This document shows positions 23,701 through 33,116 of a stretch of DNA of 64,000 nucleotides, one piece after another (the stretch's first letter is position 1; every line of letters starts with the position of its first letter). The DNA lies in assembly GCF_000264905.1 (NCBI RefSeq), contig NW_006763148.1, positions 527,575-591,574 of the forward strand. Reading direction: 5' to 3'. The stretch comes from Stereum hirsutum FP-91666 SS1. Taxonomy: Eukaryota > Basidiomycota > Agaricomycetes > Russulales > Stereaceae. The notes beneath the pieces are model-generated. The model made no database searches and was not told where the DNA came from. It saw only the letters and a list, made by a program, of their open reading frames with translations. The translations under genes were made by a program, and so were the position numbers.

Positions 23701-24504
23701 TCCACAACGAATGGCCAGCTCGCAGACCCGTTTGTCTTTCGCTTTTCTTGCTCCACTGAGTACTTATAGCTTACCTCTGTTCTTCTGTTCTGAATCAAGT
23801 TTCGCCGTCTAGTGTTCAGTCTCCGAGCGCAGTTGAACACGAACTACCGACCCAGTGTATGTCTCCACTCCCTTCCGCCATATTGATATATTACCGAATT
23901 TTTCCAAGCGATTAGGCAGGATGAGCTTATGAACCTTTTCCGGGACCTTTTTCTTCCGGTCTTTGTGTCAAAACATGAAAAAGAAAAGGACGTATTTTCT
24001 ATCCAAGGGCCAAACCAAGTACGAAGTTATACAGTCTCCGCTCTCAAGTATCTTGCAGCATGTGGCGTAGAGGACTTTTTAATATTCAGCTTATACACGG
24101 AGGGCACTGTGGGTGTGGTACAAGCTGGCTGGGAGGAGAAGGGGGATCAACGTATGGTAAGGTTTTTTCTTATTTGTCGCGTACCAAGGCTCATGATTAC
24201 ACCAGAGGAATGATCCAACAAAGGGCGGAACTCACCTCTTAGACCGCAATTGTCAAGCCTTCGACATTTACAACGTCCTCGGCGCTTTCAACTTTGCTAT
24301 CTTCCTCGCTAAACTTGCGCATAACCACGTCCCGGAACTTCTCAAAAGGTTTGAAGTGCAGAGGCTTGATTTGCTCAGGAAGATTCGGGAGAAGAATGTA
24401 GAGCTGAAATGGAAGTACTCTCATCAGATGGAGGAGCAAGCGTTCAAAAAGGCGAAAGACAAGGTTATCAAAACCGACGAGGACCGCCGCGAGCAGGAGA
24501 TCTG
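20799..24504 (+). CDS. Large multi-exon protein, family not recognised
   Basis: I do not recognise this protein. Frame continuity and good splice sites support about 900 residues. Exon 1 starts MPLTSYAPLNL and contains IPLPSWLTM. The next exons read GPYPFLCDSSRSLLDEL, AMRAAHYFFGGGPNPRAPLF and YFEFVLPRYPYLDSE, then LLPRYSRATLTGF. A region GIHEPIIGLTFGEHGSSLHL looks globular. Middle exons are short and partly Ser/Asp-rich (SPDSPAE, SQSKNSSSD). Later exons give YDYIVALGWPITW, FERLIRLFFDGEDE and HRANLELDIFVLLNLND. The last third is helical and charged (LLKRFEVQRLDLLRKIREK, EEQAFKKAKDKVIKTDED). The stop at 24504 is the simplest end, but a neighbouring frame stays open with plausible sequence (SLHERDRKLMGSVDEVTKFF) to about 24680, so an extra intron or frameshift near 24490 is possible. 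No P-loop, signal peptide or membrane span seen. Confidence 0.65.
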
Positions 24505-24953
24505 AGAGAGGCTGTGAAGAAAAAAGCCTCCACGAACGAGACAGGAAGCTGATGGGTTCTGTGGACGAGGTGACCAAATTTTTTGTGGACGATTTTGCTG
24601 TCAGTCAATGTTTTTGTTGTGTCTTTGGCGACTGTTACAAACAATCCAAGTTTGATCCAAGTTCGGAGCGTTCTTGACGCAGGTGCCACACGATGCATGA
24701 AGAGTTGTGTGCCACTCTTCCGACTATCCGGCTCTTGAACTCAATGACGCAGGATAGTTCGGTTGCACACAGACGAACTTCGTACAGACCATACTCCCTC
24801 CGGGCTCTTTCTCTCCTCCTTGTCAGCTGTTCGAGTCGCTTAGAAAACATCTTTGCTAGAATATTGTCTGCCCTGCTCCGCTCAGTATCCTCAGCAATCG
24901 AGGTTGAGCTAGGGATTGTGCTGTGACCTCACGCCATTTGAACCGTTGCCACG
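24505..24953. other. Intergenic; may hold a C-terminal extension of the upstream gene
   Basis: The first 180 bases keep one open plus frame that could continue the 20.8-24.5 kb gene. The rest shows antisense short ORFs only. No promoter motif stands out before the next start at 24954. Confidence 0.4.
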
Positions 24954-25791
24954 ATGACTACCACTACCAGAAAGATTACCTTGAACCCTCCGAACACAAC
25001 GAGCTTCCAGCCGAGCATCAGCTTGGATCACATCATAGGCACTTGGTACGAGGACACAAGTCTCTCGGGCTGACTTGCGCGTTCTAACTGTTGGTCGTTG
25101 CTCCGATTCACTGACGTCTCTCCCCTAACAGGCATGTAACACATTCTACCTTGCCGCTGTGGAAAGTCAGTTGTATACTCACTGAGGCGACATGGCCAAC
25201 TTAATGATTCCCTACGAATAGCAGATCACACTAACACCAACCTTGTTCTGTAGAACAAAAAAGACGTAACAATATCCTACACCGAACCTACCTATACCCC
25301 CTCCGGTTCTCCCCAATCTTTCAACGACATAGTCGAATATCGCTCCCTCTCCTCTCCACCAAGCAAACCACGTACTGTGATCAATGGCGTGGACACCTTG
25401 GATCTTGCCTCGCCAGAGTCGGCACCTACGAGGTTCAAGTGGCGGGGAAAGGGGTGGTTGATGATCGCGAGCTCGAAGTGGCAGCTGTTGGGGTATAACC
25501 CGCCCGGTGAGGATGGAGAGGAATGGGCGGTGACGTTCTTCGAGAAGACATTGTTTACGCCACCGGGGCTAGATGTATATGCGAGGACGGAGAAGGGACT
25601 GCCAGAGGATTTGGTGAGACGTTCATGTTCTCTCTTGAACGACGTCGCAGGCTGTGTGTCTTCTGTGATACTGATATTGCTGTGCACAGATCAAAGGAAT
25701 CGTAGAAAGTCTAAAAGGCCTCGGGAATGAGGAGATTACAAAGTTGGCGGATACGTTCTTCGAGGTCCAGAGGAGCGGCACGAGCCAGTGA
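24954..25791 (+). CDS. Calycin/lipocalin-like small cytosolic protein (probable)
   Basis: About 195 residues in four exons. The start is MTTTTRKITLNPPN at 24954. Exon 1 ends inside GTW, and splicing (gtacga...ctaacag) yields LDHIIGTWHVTHSTLPLW. The next junction gives K/NKKDVTISYT, and the last (gtgaga...gcacag) joins GLPEDL to IKGIVESLKGLG. The N-terminal G-T-W followed by alternating short strands (VTISYT, DIVEYRS, FKWRGKGWLMIASSKWQLLGY, EWAVTFFEKT) is the pattern of a calycin/lipocalin beta-barrel that binds a small hydrophobic ligand. The C-terminus is a short helix ending VQRSGTSQ. No signal peptide. The family call rests on the GxW motif and strand pattern only. Confidence 0.6.
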
Positions 25792-26861
25792 TGCTTTCTG
25801 TAGGCCGAGAACTGCTCCTATGAGTTCATCCTTCTCCATGAATTGGCGAGCCACACGAATCCATATGCCTTTCGATAGCAGGCGGTCAATCGCCTCTATG
25901 TTTACGGCTGACATATACATGGACTTCAGGGGCACTGAAATTTGCCGTTCCCTTCATCTGCGCTTCCACTCCCATCCATACGCCGCGTCATCCACGAGAC
26001 AACGGCAAACTGCATTGAACGATGTCTATGTAAAACGGAGTACGCTACTACGTATGCCACATACAGATATATCCACTCAATAGCTACTCAAACTCGAAAA
26101 CCGACGTGACCACCCTGTATCATCATAAATACGAGTCTATATATCAGAAGTTTCCCGATGTCTCCATATCCTCTCGCCACAGATACGGCCAATGCACATC
26201 TCTCATCGCCCTAGCCCTGAAGCCTTACCCCGCCAATACGACGAGGCTCTAAAGCACATCGTATACGTTCGAAGTCACAGAATTACGATACTAACATGAT
26301 GCAAAGGTTCGAGAATCACCAACACTCGTGAAGGAGGTCCATTCGAGTCGGGACATGTCCCAAAAGATAAAGAAAAAAAGGATCGTCAGAGACAATATCT
26401 CAAACTTAGCCAGATATTCAAAACGATCTATTTCACAAACCACCACTTATGATCATATAATCGGGAGATAGATAGATAGCAAATCAAATGATGTAGGTAG
26501 GTAACTTATGTATATACGGCCGGAGAAGCACAACAGGACTGGACGCGTTAGGACGAGAGAAAGAGAAAATAATAATTATGAAGTATGAAGATTGAAGCGT
26601 GTTCAAAGTTCATTCGCACGGTAGAGGTTTCGAAGAATCGCGCGATCGATGATAAGGGACAGTGGGAGGCATCTAGTGGGATACGTAAAATGAGTAGGTT
26701 GGTGGGCGGGGCGTGGTGTAGGTTCTGGAGTGTGAGGAGATATGTGGATATGGTGGTGGTGGTGGTGGCCAGGGCCGGGAAGGAGATGATGGATCTCGAA
26801 TAAGAATGTTGGTGCAAGGAGAGACAGAAAGATCCGAAGGCCAGTATCACGACGTGTTCAA
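25792..26861. other. 1.1-kb intergenic region between convergent genes
   Basis: 3' sides of two converging genes. It contains a short (gata)n run near 26470, a (ggt)n run near 26755-26768 and A/T-rich patches. The ORFs are short and unsupported. Confidence 0.5.
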
Positions 26862-28468
26862 CTAGCTGAGGAGGAAATCCTTGACGAGCTCGTACGAGAA
26901 GAACGACACGGAGATACTTGGCGCCACTTTCACTGTTGACCGACCGTAACGACCCAGGATATATCAGTCATACGTCGACGCACGCAAACAGGGAAGAGAG
27001 TGGACAGAAGGAGACACATACGCAGGTTGGGCCACAATCCTCGATACATCCCCAGGATACCCTCGTGTCGAATGATGACGCGGACGGCTTCGTAGGCGTT
27101 ATTGTATTGATATCCCACCGCAGCGCCCATACCAACGACTTGCATTTTCCGACGCACAACGTCGAAAGGGTATGTCAGACTCTGTGAGATAGCGCCTAAA
27201 TACGCCACGCCACAACATCAAAATAGAAGTTTGAAAATCCCTGTCAGCGCCATATCACCCCTCGAGGTCACAGAAAGAACGCACCAGCAAGAGCACCACA
27301 TGCTAACTTCCTCATCACGCTCGTCTTCCCAGGCGGCGTAAGATATCCCCTCAACAGCTCATACGACGCGAAATTGATCCCCACATACGGCGCCACACCT
27401 AGCGCCGTGGTCACCATACCGCGATACAAAGCCCGCACGCCTCCTTCTTCGCGCATCACCTTTTGCGTCATACCCCACATTGTAAGTTCTGAAGGTGATC
27501 GGACGGCGGAGTGGTAGGCTTGTGAGAGGGCCGGTTTCGATGACGCTGAGGATGCGGATGAGGATGATGTGGCGGTGGCGCCGGGGCCTGAGGTTGAAGA
27601 GGAGACGGTAGGATTGGAGGGTGAGGATGTGGATCCGGGAGGGGAGGGAGGGGCGCTGAAGATGTTTGCGCTGGCGATGGAGAGACGGGAGCGAATGAGG
27701 TCTAGTGGGTATGTCGTACCTGTTCCGCCGACCGATAATTGTTAATAGCTACATTCAAGCTACAAGCTTCAAGACCTGAGACAAAGTTTTAACTCACAAA
27801 CAGATGTGATTCCGGCCAAGGCTCCACTGACTAATCGAGTCGGGGTGTCCAGTTGTTTCGTGCCATTGCCAGTGAAGAACTGCATGGGGAGAAACATAGA
27901 CGACACAAGATCAACATTTCTGCGCACCCTTCTGCAAACTTTCTCCATCTTTCTCCTACAGACAGACCAAACAGGGCCCGATGATGTTTATAGAACGACA
28001 AAGACAAGGGACACACCTTCTTCAGCTGTTCATATGTCGTAAACTGCACGGCACTGTACGGTATAATCCGCACGCAATTGATCCCGTTCCCTCTCATGTA
28101 TCCTTTGAAACCCTCCTCATTCCATATCCTCACGAGCGACCGGAACACGCCCTTATACTGCTTGTCGCTCGATGTCGACTGCACCTGTCTGCCATGCCCA
28201 CATCGCCGCCACAAAGTCCATCAGCTCCAACTCCATCGGGGCTCCGGTGCAGACGGAGCAAAAGAAATACGAAGCGGTGAACGGCTACGCACTGAATAAT
28301 CTTTAGCCTCTCTAAAGGACTGACGACCGTCCTCGATGCAGCACCAGCGACACCTCCAGCGATAAAGTACGACGAGACTTGTGGACTGAGGAATGGAGTC
28401 TTTTCCTTGACCGCCTCGACGACTTCGGATGCGGCCGCTTTGGCTTGTGAAGATGTAGTTGAGGTCAT
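26862..28468 (-). CDS. Mitochondrial carrier (SLC25 family), YPR011C-like
   Basis: Inner-membrane solute carrier. The start is MTSTTSSQAKAAAS at 28468. Three carrier repeats are visible: FIAGGVAGAASRTVVSPLER (PxxRxK, first signature), then YKGVFRSLVRIWNEEGFKGY with RGNGINCVRIIPYSAVQFTT; ALAGITSV with TYPLDLIRSRLS (second); and SLTYPFDVVRRKMQ with EGILGMYRGLWPN (third). A last intron (gtatgt...caacag) joins PNL to LKVAPSISVSFFSYELV and the stop at 26862. The RGNG, SAVQFTTYE and YPLDLIRSRLS blocks resemble yeast YPR011C, a carrier of adenosine phosphosulfate and PAPS, so that substrate is possible but inferred. Between repeats 2 and 3 lies an unusual 50-residue Ser/Pro/Thr insertion. Confidence 0.9.
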
Positions 28469-30181
28469 GACGATGGTGAAGACAAGTGCAGCGCTGAGAT
28501 CATCGACAGAGAGAAGAGTTTAAAAAAAGAAAAGAGTGGCGAAGATGAATGTTTATGTAGATGTGGGGACGGAGAGCGAGGATGCTGCTTATAGAAAGCT
28601 TGCGGCCTGCGTCGGAGGGGATCGAGGGCGATGGGTACGGTTGTGGTGGCACAAGCACGCGCTAGCTGGCTTTGACAGATGGCTGGCCCGTGTTGGGGTG
28701 GTGATGTCGTCGTCGTCGGCGTCGTCGTCCAGGAGGCTCAAGGCAAATGGCTGGCAAAGGTAAACCGTACACGCTGCACCGATGATGGCATAAATTTTGA
28801 GCTCGTTTGACGGGATAAGAAACTCGTTTCATCGGGCCACAGGATCTCGCTGCTGATTAGATTACGGCTCCAGACGGGTACATCTGCGGGGAAATTTGGG
28901 GAAACGGACAAGGCAAGTATATATGTTCGAGTCTACAATGTCTTTTATGTGTACATCTACGGCGGCATTAAACATGTTACAAACACAGCAGAAGTCAAGG
29001 TTTACAGTCAAGGATACGAAGCGAAAGATATTGGGATCCAGAAGGATGAGGAACAGTTCAATCGATAGTGCTCGTGGCCAAGTACCATTGGTCCGTTGTT
29101 CCGAGTCCGACGAGAGCTTGAACTTCGCATGAAACGCAATCAAAGGATGGAGGGGTAGACCGTTCAACCGGTATAGGTTGTGAGAAGAGGCGCTCGAGAT
29201 GTGGCTCACGACGCCACATCAGCAGCATATTTCGGGTACTCGACACAAGAAACTATAAACAGGGTGAAGGGGACATAAAGATAAACAGCAAGGATCTTCG
29301 AAAGAGCAGGAAATTCCCTGCCTCAAAAGAGACTCCTGTGGCCGATTTGGTAGCCCCCTTGTGGGGCACCGTAGGCTCCAAAAGGTGAGTACGTGTCAAG
29401 GTCATTTATATTGCTACTGCCAGCAACGTAGAGCGATGCTCGACGCCAACAAAATGGGAGTCATGGCGGGATCCGAGTGCATAGGCTGCCTTTGTCAAAA
29501 TATATAAGCCACCAGCAACCGTGATCACAGGGCGACGATCTGACCTTAGGTTTCGCGTCGATTCCGATCCATCGCGGGTAGGGATGAGAGCGAACAGCCC
29601 GGATGAGGTGACTTGGCGTGTTGTTCCAGGCGCTTCTACGACGACTGAAGGAGCTGTCAGTGAGTGAAACGTGAGGTAGAGCTGCGCGGAGTGTCTGGAG
29701 CAGAGACCGTGTCCAGACGTGGGGTTGGTTGCTGCTCGCAAAAAAGTTGACCATCAAGAAAGTCGAAGTGAAGACCGAATCTTCTCCGGTCCATCCATAG
29801 TTGTACGACTTGTTTCGTCTCCTTCCATGGCCTACATCGGGCCCAAGAGGTCAGTGGATGCCGCGAAGATAGTTCTCTGGTAGAATGAGGGACACGAAAG
29901 GGGCACGAGGCTTCCCTCATTCCTAGTTTTACTTTTCTGGACTATCGAACAGGAATCAAGCGATAACAACGTCTTTGAACAATACCGGCCTCAGTTGGTA
30001 GTCACAAAGGATTGGTATAACGATAAGGTCGGATCGTGGCACCGTACGCCACACTGGATGCGAACACGAGGCTATCCCCACAGATCTACCTTTGGAGACA
30101 GAAAGCGCAAAGCGACACGAATCAGAAGGCTTCATCTCCGTTTTGACAAACAAATGAGGATAACAGAACAGTGTCACTAAC
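28469..30181. other. 1.7-kb intergenic region with one weak gene remnant
   Basis: The carrier promoter side (28469-28860) is purine-rich with a short (gtc)n run near 28706. Nothing convincing lies at 28860-29300. The remnant at 29303-29760 is listed separately. 29900-30181 holds only short overlapping ORFs next to the end of the F-box gene. Confidence 0.45.
29303..29760 (-). pseudogene. Possible degenerate small gene
   Basis: The minus strand shows protein-like text in more than one frame: LYLTFHSLTAPSVVVEAPGT, RRPVITVAGGLYILTKAAYA and HFVGVEHRS. After a one-base shift near 29425 it continues NINDLDTYSPFGAYGAPQGG and IGHRSLF before a stop near 29303. No splice pair cleanly bridges the shift, so a broken gene fits better than a working one. 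I cannot name the family. Confidence 0.3.
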
Positions 30182-32161
30182 CTAAACACGACCCAGCATC
30201 GCCTCATACTTCCTTCTATACTCATCTTTGTCCTTCTCGACCGCGATGACCGCCATTTCCTTTTCGAACAACAAAGACATCATTGCTCTGATTGTCTCCC
30301 ATCCCTGTACACGTGCGCTAGGGCTCCTTCCTTGTGCGATGAGATCTTGATCATCTCCATTCATACTCCATTTCAGAACCGAAGGATCTCGAAGCAGCGA
30401 CGTCAAAAAACATAAAATCGGGACAAAGGCCTCGTTTGGCAAGCGATATCGTGTGCCGACAGCGGGTGAAAACCTTACGTCAAGTTCTTCGAGGCTCAGC
30501 ATACGAGGTATCTTGGTGCAACTTCCGTTGAACGTGAATGCGGACGGTTGAGAGCTGTCGTCACTAAGAACGTCAACGTATACGACAAATTTTCGAAGCT
30601 TGGGACAATGGCGAGCGAAATGAATGAGCGAGGTAGCTGGTAGAGTGGGGATCTCCTCCGTCGACGGGCAATGATCGAGTGCGAACTCTTTGAGCGATGG
30701 CCAGCGTGATGCGAGGGCCTGAACGTCCGCGTCGGTAGCAAGCAGCGGGTTTGCGTCTTGGATACGAAAATTCGTAAGTCGGGAGAAGGGGAGCAGATCG
30801 ACTATGTCTGAAAAAGTACGCTTGGGAGGGGGAAGAGGGAAGTAATCGTCAGTGCTGAGGGCAAGCATTATTTCCAGTGTGCCGAGGGAAGTAAATTTTC
30901 TGGAGAGCGCATCCAGGAAAGAGGGCAGCGCGTTTTTCTTCTCTGGTTCTCGTTCGTGGACGATGTGAATACGGAGAGAGAGGATATTTGTCGATGGAAA
31001 GTTGGCCTGGGTGAGAAAGGAGGATGCGTCCTCGAAGGTAGCGGCAAATGCGAGGTGTTGAAGAGATTGAAAGGCATTCGGTTGGAGTTCGCAGGCGAAT
31101 GGTTCGACGCCGCTGAGCGAGTAAGGCTCCAAGAGATTATCCTCATCTATGTCAGAGTCGAGGACGATAACATTGAGGGTCTCGTAGCGTGAAAGGGCAG
31201 TTGCTACTTTCTGAGTGAAGTGGTATATCGGGAGCGTGAGTTTCGAGAGTCGGGGTAACCTCAAGCAAAGGTTGCATAACAGGCGCTCAAAATCATTGGG
31301 AAGGGAACGATCGGTCTTCATCTCAAGATTCTCTATCAAGGGCATCCTGTCCAGGACTGTATCCACGAAGACCTTAAATTCATCTGCAGTGGGCCAGGGG
31401 GTTTCGACGCCTTCAACGTACACTTCATCGAGGAAGAATATCAACGATCTCACTGAATCGTGCATGAATGTAGCGTCGCGCAGCGCGGGACCCAGAACGC
31501 AGCCTCTGAATTCTCGGAGGTTAGCGAATATAGGAATTTGCGTACGCGATGTCGCTATATCATTGGGTGACTTTCCGTAGGGGGTTTGTGCACATTTCAG
31601 ACGCCTAGATCACAGAAAGGAGGCTCAGAGCGACTGTTGATTGGCTGAGGCCCTCATATCTGTGCTTCTGCGCGTCAAGGAACACTCCTAGACTGCTACG
31701 GAAAGTCACCCATTGAGAGCATCGAAGGACAGCCGGAATTTGTCGACACTGAACTCGTCCTTGAGAACGCGAACACGAGGGGCTCGTTGAAGAAATTTGG
31801 ACCATTCCGTGGCAGTAGGTCGCTCCGTAAAACTCTATGAGGGAACGTCGGTGAAAACGTAAATCGACTTTAGTCTATTCTGAGAGCTGTTTCGTTTGTA
31901 GAGTAGACGCGTGCAGCGGAGGGACGGAGTGCAAGGACTACTCACAGTTTCCGACCAACACAAATCGTAGAAGAGTACTTCTCTGGCCTCCATTTTTGTG
32001 AGAGCCTTGAAGACGCTTCGTAGCCGAACTTTCCTCCACAAGGCGTTCAGGGCGAGCTCCATCCACGTCTTGCACACCCTTGAGTTGCGCGCATTATCTG
32101 ACTCCCGTGAATAGTCAAAAATATGGGCCAAGAGCTCCTGTATCGCGACTGCCTGGTGCAT
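30182..32161 (-). CDS. F-box protein with leucine-rich C-terminal repeats
   Basis: Likely substrate adaptor of an SCF ubiquitin ligase. Exon 1 starts MHQAVAIQELLAHIFDYS at 32161 and forms the F-box: IxELLxxIF, then NSRVCKTWMELALNALWRKV. A GTGAGT donor and cctcatag acceptor join SET to SFTERPTATEWSKFLQRA, the 'W..F...A..VR.L' signature seen in many Agaricomycete F-box proteins. The second exon ends in the inverted-repeat element at 31565-31711, which contributes a 105-base intron (31605-31709) and 15 in-frame residues. The large last exon runs through ANLREFRGCVLGP and LRR-like strands (RLPRLSKLTLPIYHF, FQSLQHLAFAATFED, LGTLEIMLALS, RWPSLKEFALDHC) to a charged helical end (EYRRKYEAMLGRV). A degenerate relative lies at 6560-7310. 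Confidence 0.85.
31565..31711. mobile_element. 147-base element with 16-base perfect inverted ends inside the F-box gene
   Basis: The ends are gggtgactttccgtag (31565-31580) and its exact reverse complement (31696-31711). Directly repeated att flanks both sides (31562-31564 and 31712-31714), as a target duplication would. Read on the gene strand, removing element plus one att restores an uninterrupted frame (...DALN/DIATSRTQ...). With it present the frame hits TGA at once unless spliced. The donor GGGTGACT lies in the inverted end, and an acceptor after a pyrimidine tract (ccttt..gatctag) lies inside the element. It is non-autonomous and MITE- or introner-like. Confidence 0.7.
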
Positions 32162-33116
32162 ATTTCTGAGGCGGCGGAGGGCAAGAATGTATAATTAAAT
32201 GTCAGCGATTGGCTCTGTAAGACATTTGAGGGGTTAGCAATGATCGAGTAGGATCCATAAGGTGTCAACCTGACCTCGAGTGCCGTTCAGTACGCGGATT
32301 GTGATAGTGAGGAATGCACGGAAGCTGGTCTCCAAGACACCGAGTTGACTCGGTTTCGAGGTAGATCGAAACTTGACGAAATCCAGGGATCGCTCCAAAA
32401 GCGATTTGGCGGTGGCACGCACCGTGAATCCCGTCCTAACAGGTTTTGGGGGTATGCGGAACGAAAAGAGCTCTCGTTGCTTGAGAGAAAGATGACCGTC
32501 AAGTTTGAGTCAGGGTTTGAGTCGCAACAAAACAAAGTTGTCATTCTCTCGCCCTCGTTCCGCCTGACCCGGCCCCGGCATTTCCCGGTTGCCTTGCCAC
32601 GCATCGCCCAAAGGGGAGCCATTTCTCTCGCGTGGCCAGTCATTGTCTTGCTTGAGACGACGTTTCCATTCTCTTTTGTGGGCCTGTTTGTCCTTGTAAC
32701 CACGGCGCTTCTACTGGCATCGACCCGTGGGGTTAATTCATCGCCCAATGCTTGCCAAGGCATCCACGATCGTCATTGTTCGGTTGTTCTTGTTTCTACC
32801 TGAATTACCAAGTCGAGAAGAATGCTAGGGTCTCGTGTGTCTTCCGGTCTCCCTCGCGCTCGGCACCACTGTCCGTGCTATGGAGATCCAGGCACGGTGC
32901 CCCGCCAGATACAGTATATAAGTCTGTCGTCCGCGAGGTCTTCTGTCAAGTCGAAAACAGCCACTCCTTCCACCCCGCCTCTCCTTTCTCTTTTTCTTAA
33001 TCTTCCAATCATTCGAGCAGCGCTCGCTAGTTTCTCTTTCTTTCTCCGCTGGTCTCTCGGGTCTTTGATACTTTGAGAAGCCAAGCCTTTCTCGTTCTGC
33101 CACCAAGCTCACGAAC
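32162..33116. other. Divergent promoter region, F-box gene and CBM19-like gene
   Basis: The two genes are transcribed away from each other. ORFs here are short and lack motifs. The half near 33.1 kb has a TATA box (32915-32922) followed by a pyrimidine-rich stretch (32960-33080), typical of fungal 5' leaders of highly expressed genes. Confidence 0.5.
32915..32922 (+). promoter_or_regulatory. TATA box for the CBM19-like secreted protein
   Basis: The sequence tatataag, about 200 bases upstream of the ATG at 33117, is followed by a long CT-rich leader. Confidence 0.55.

Noticed and set aside
31696..31715. Considered that the inverted ends in the F-box gene are just a hairpin of an ordinary intron
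   Set aside because: The perfect 16-base arms, flanking att duplications and exact restoration of reading frame on removal are together hard to explain without insertion, although this remains the main alternative.
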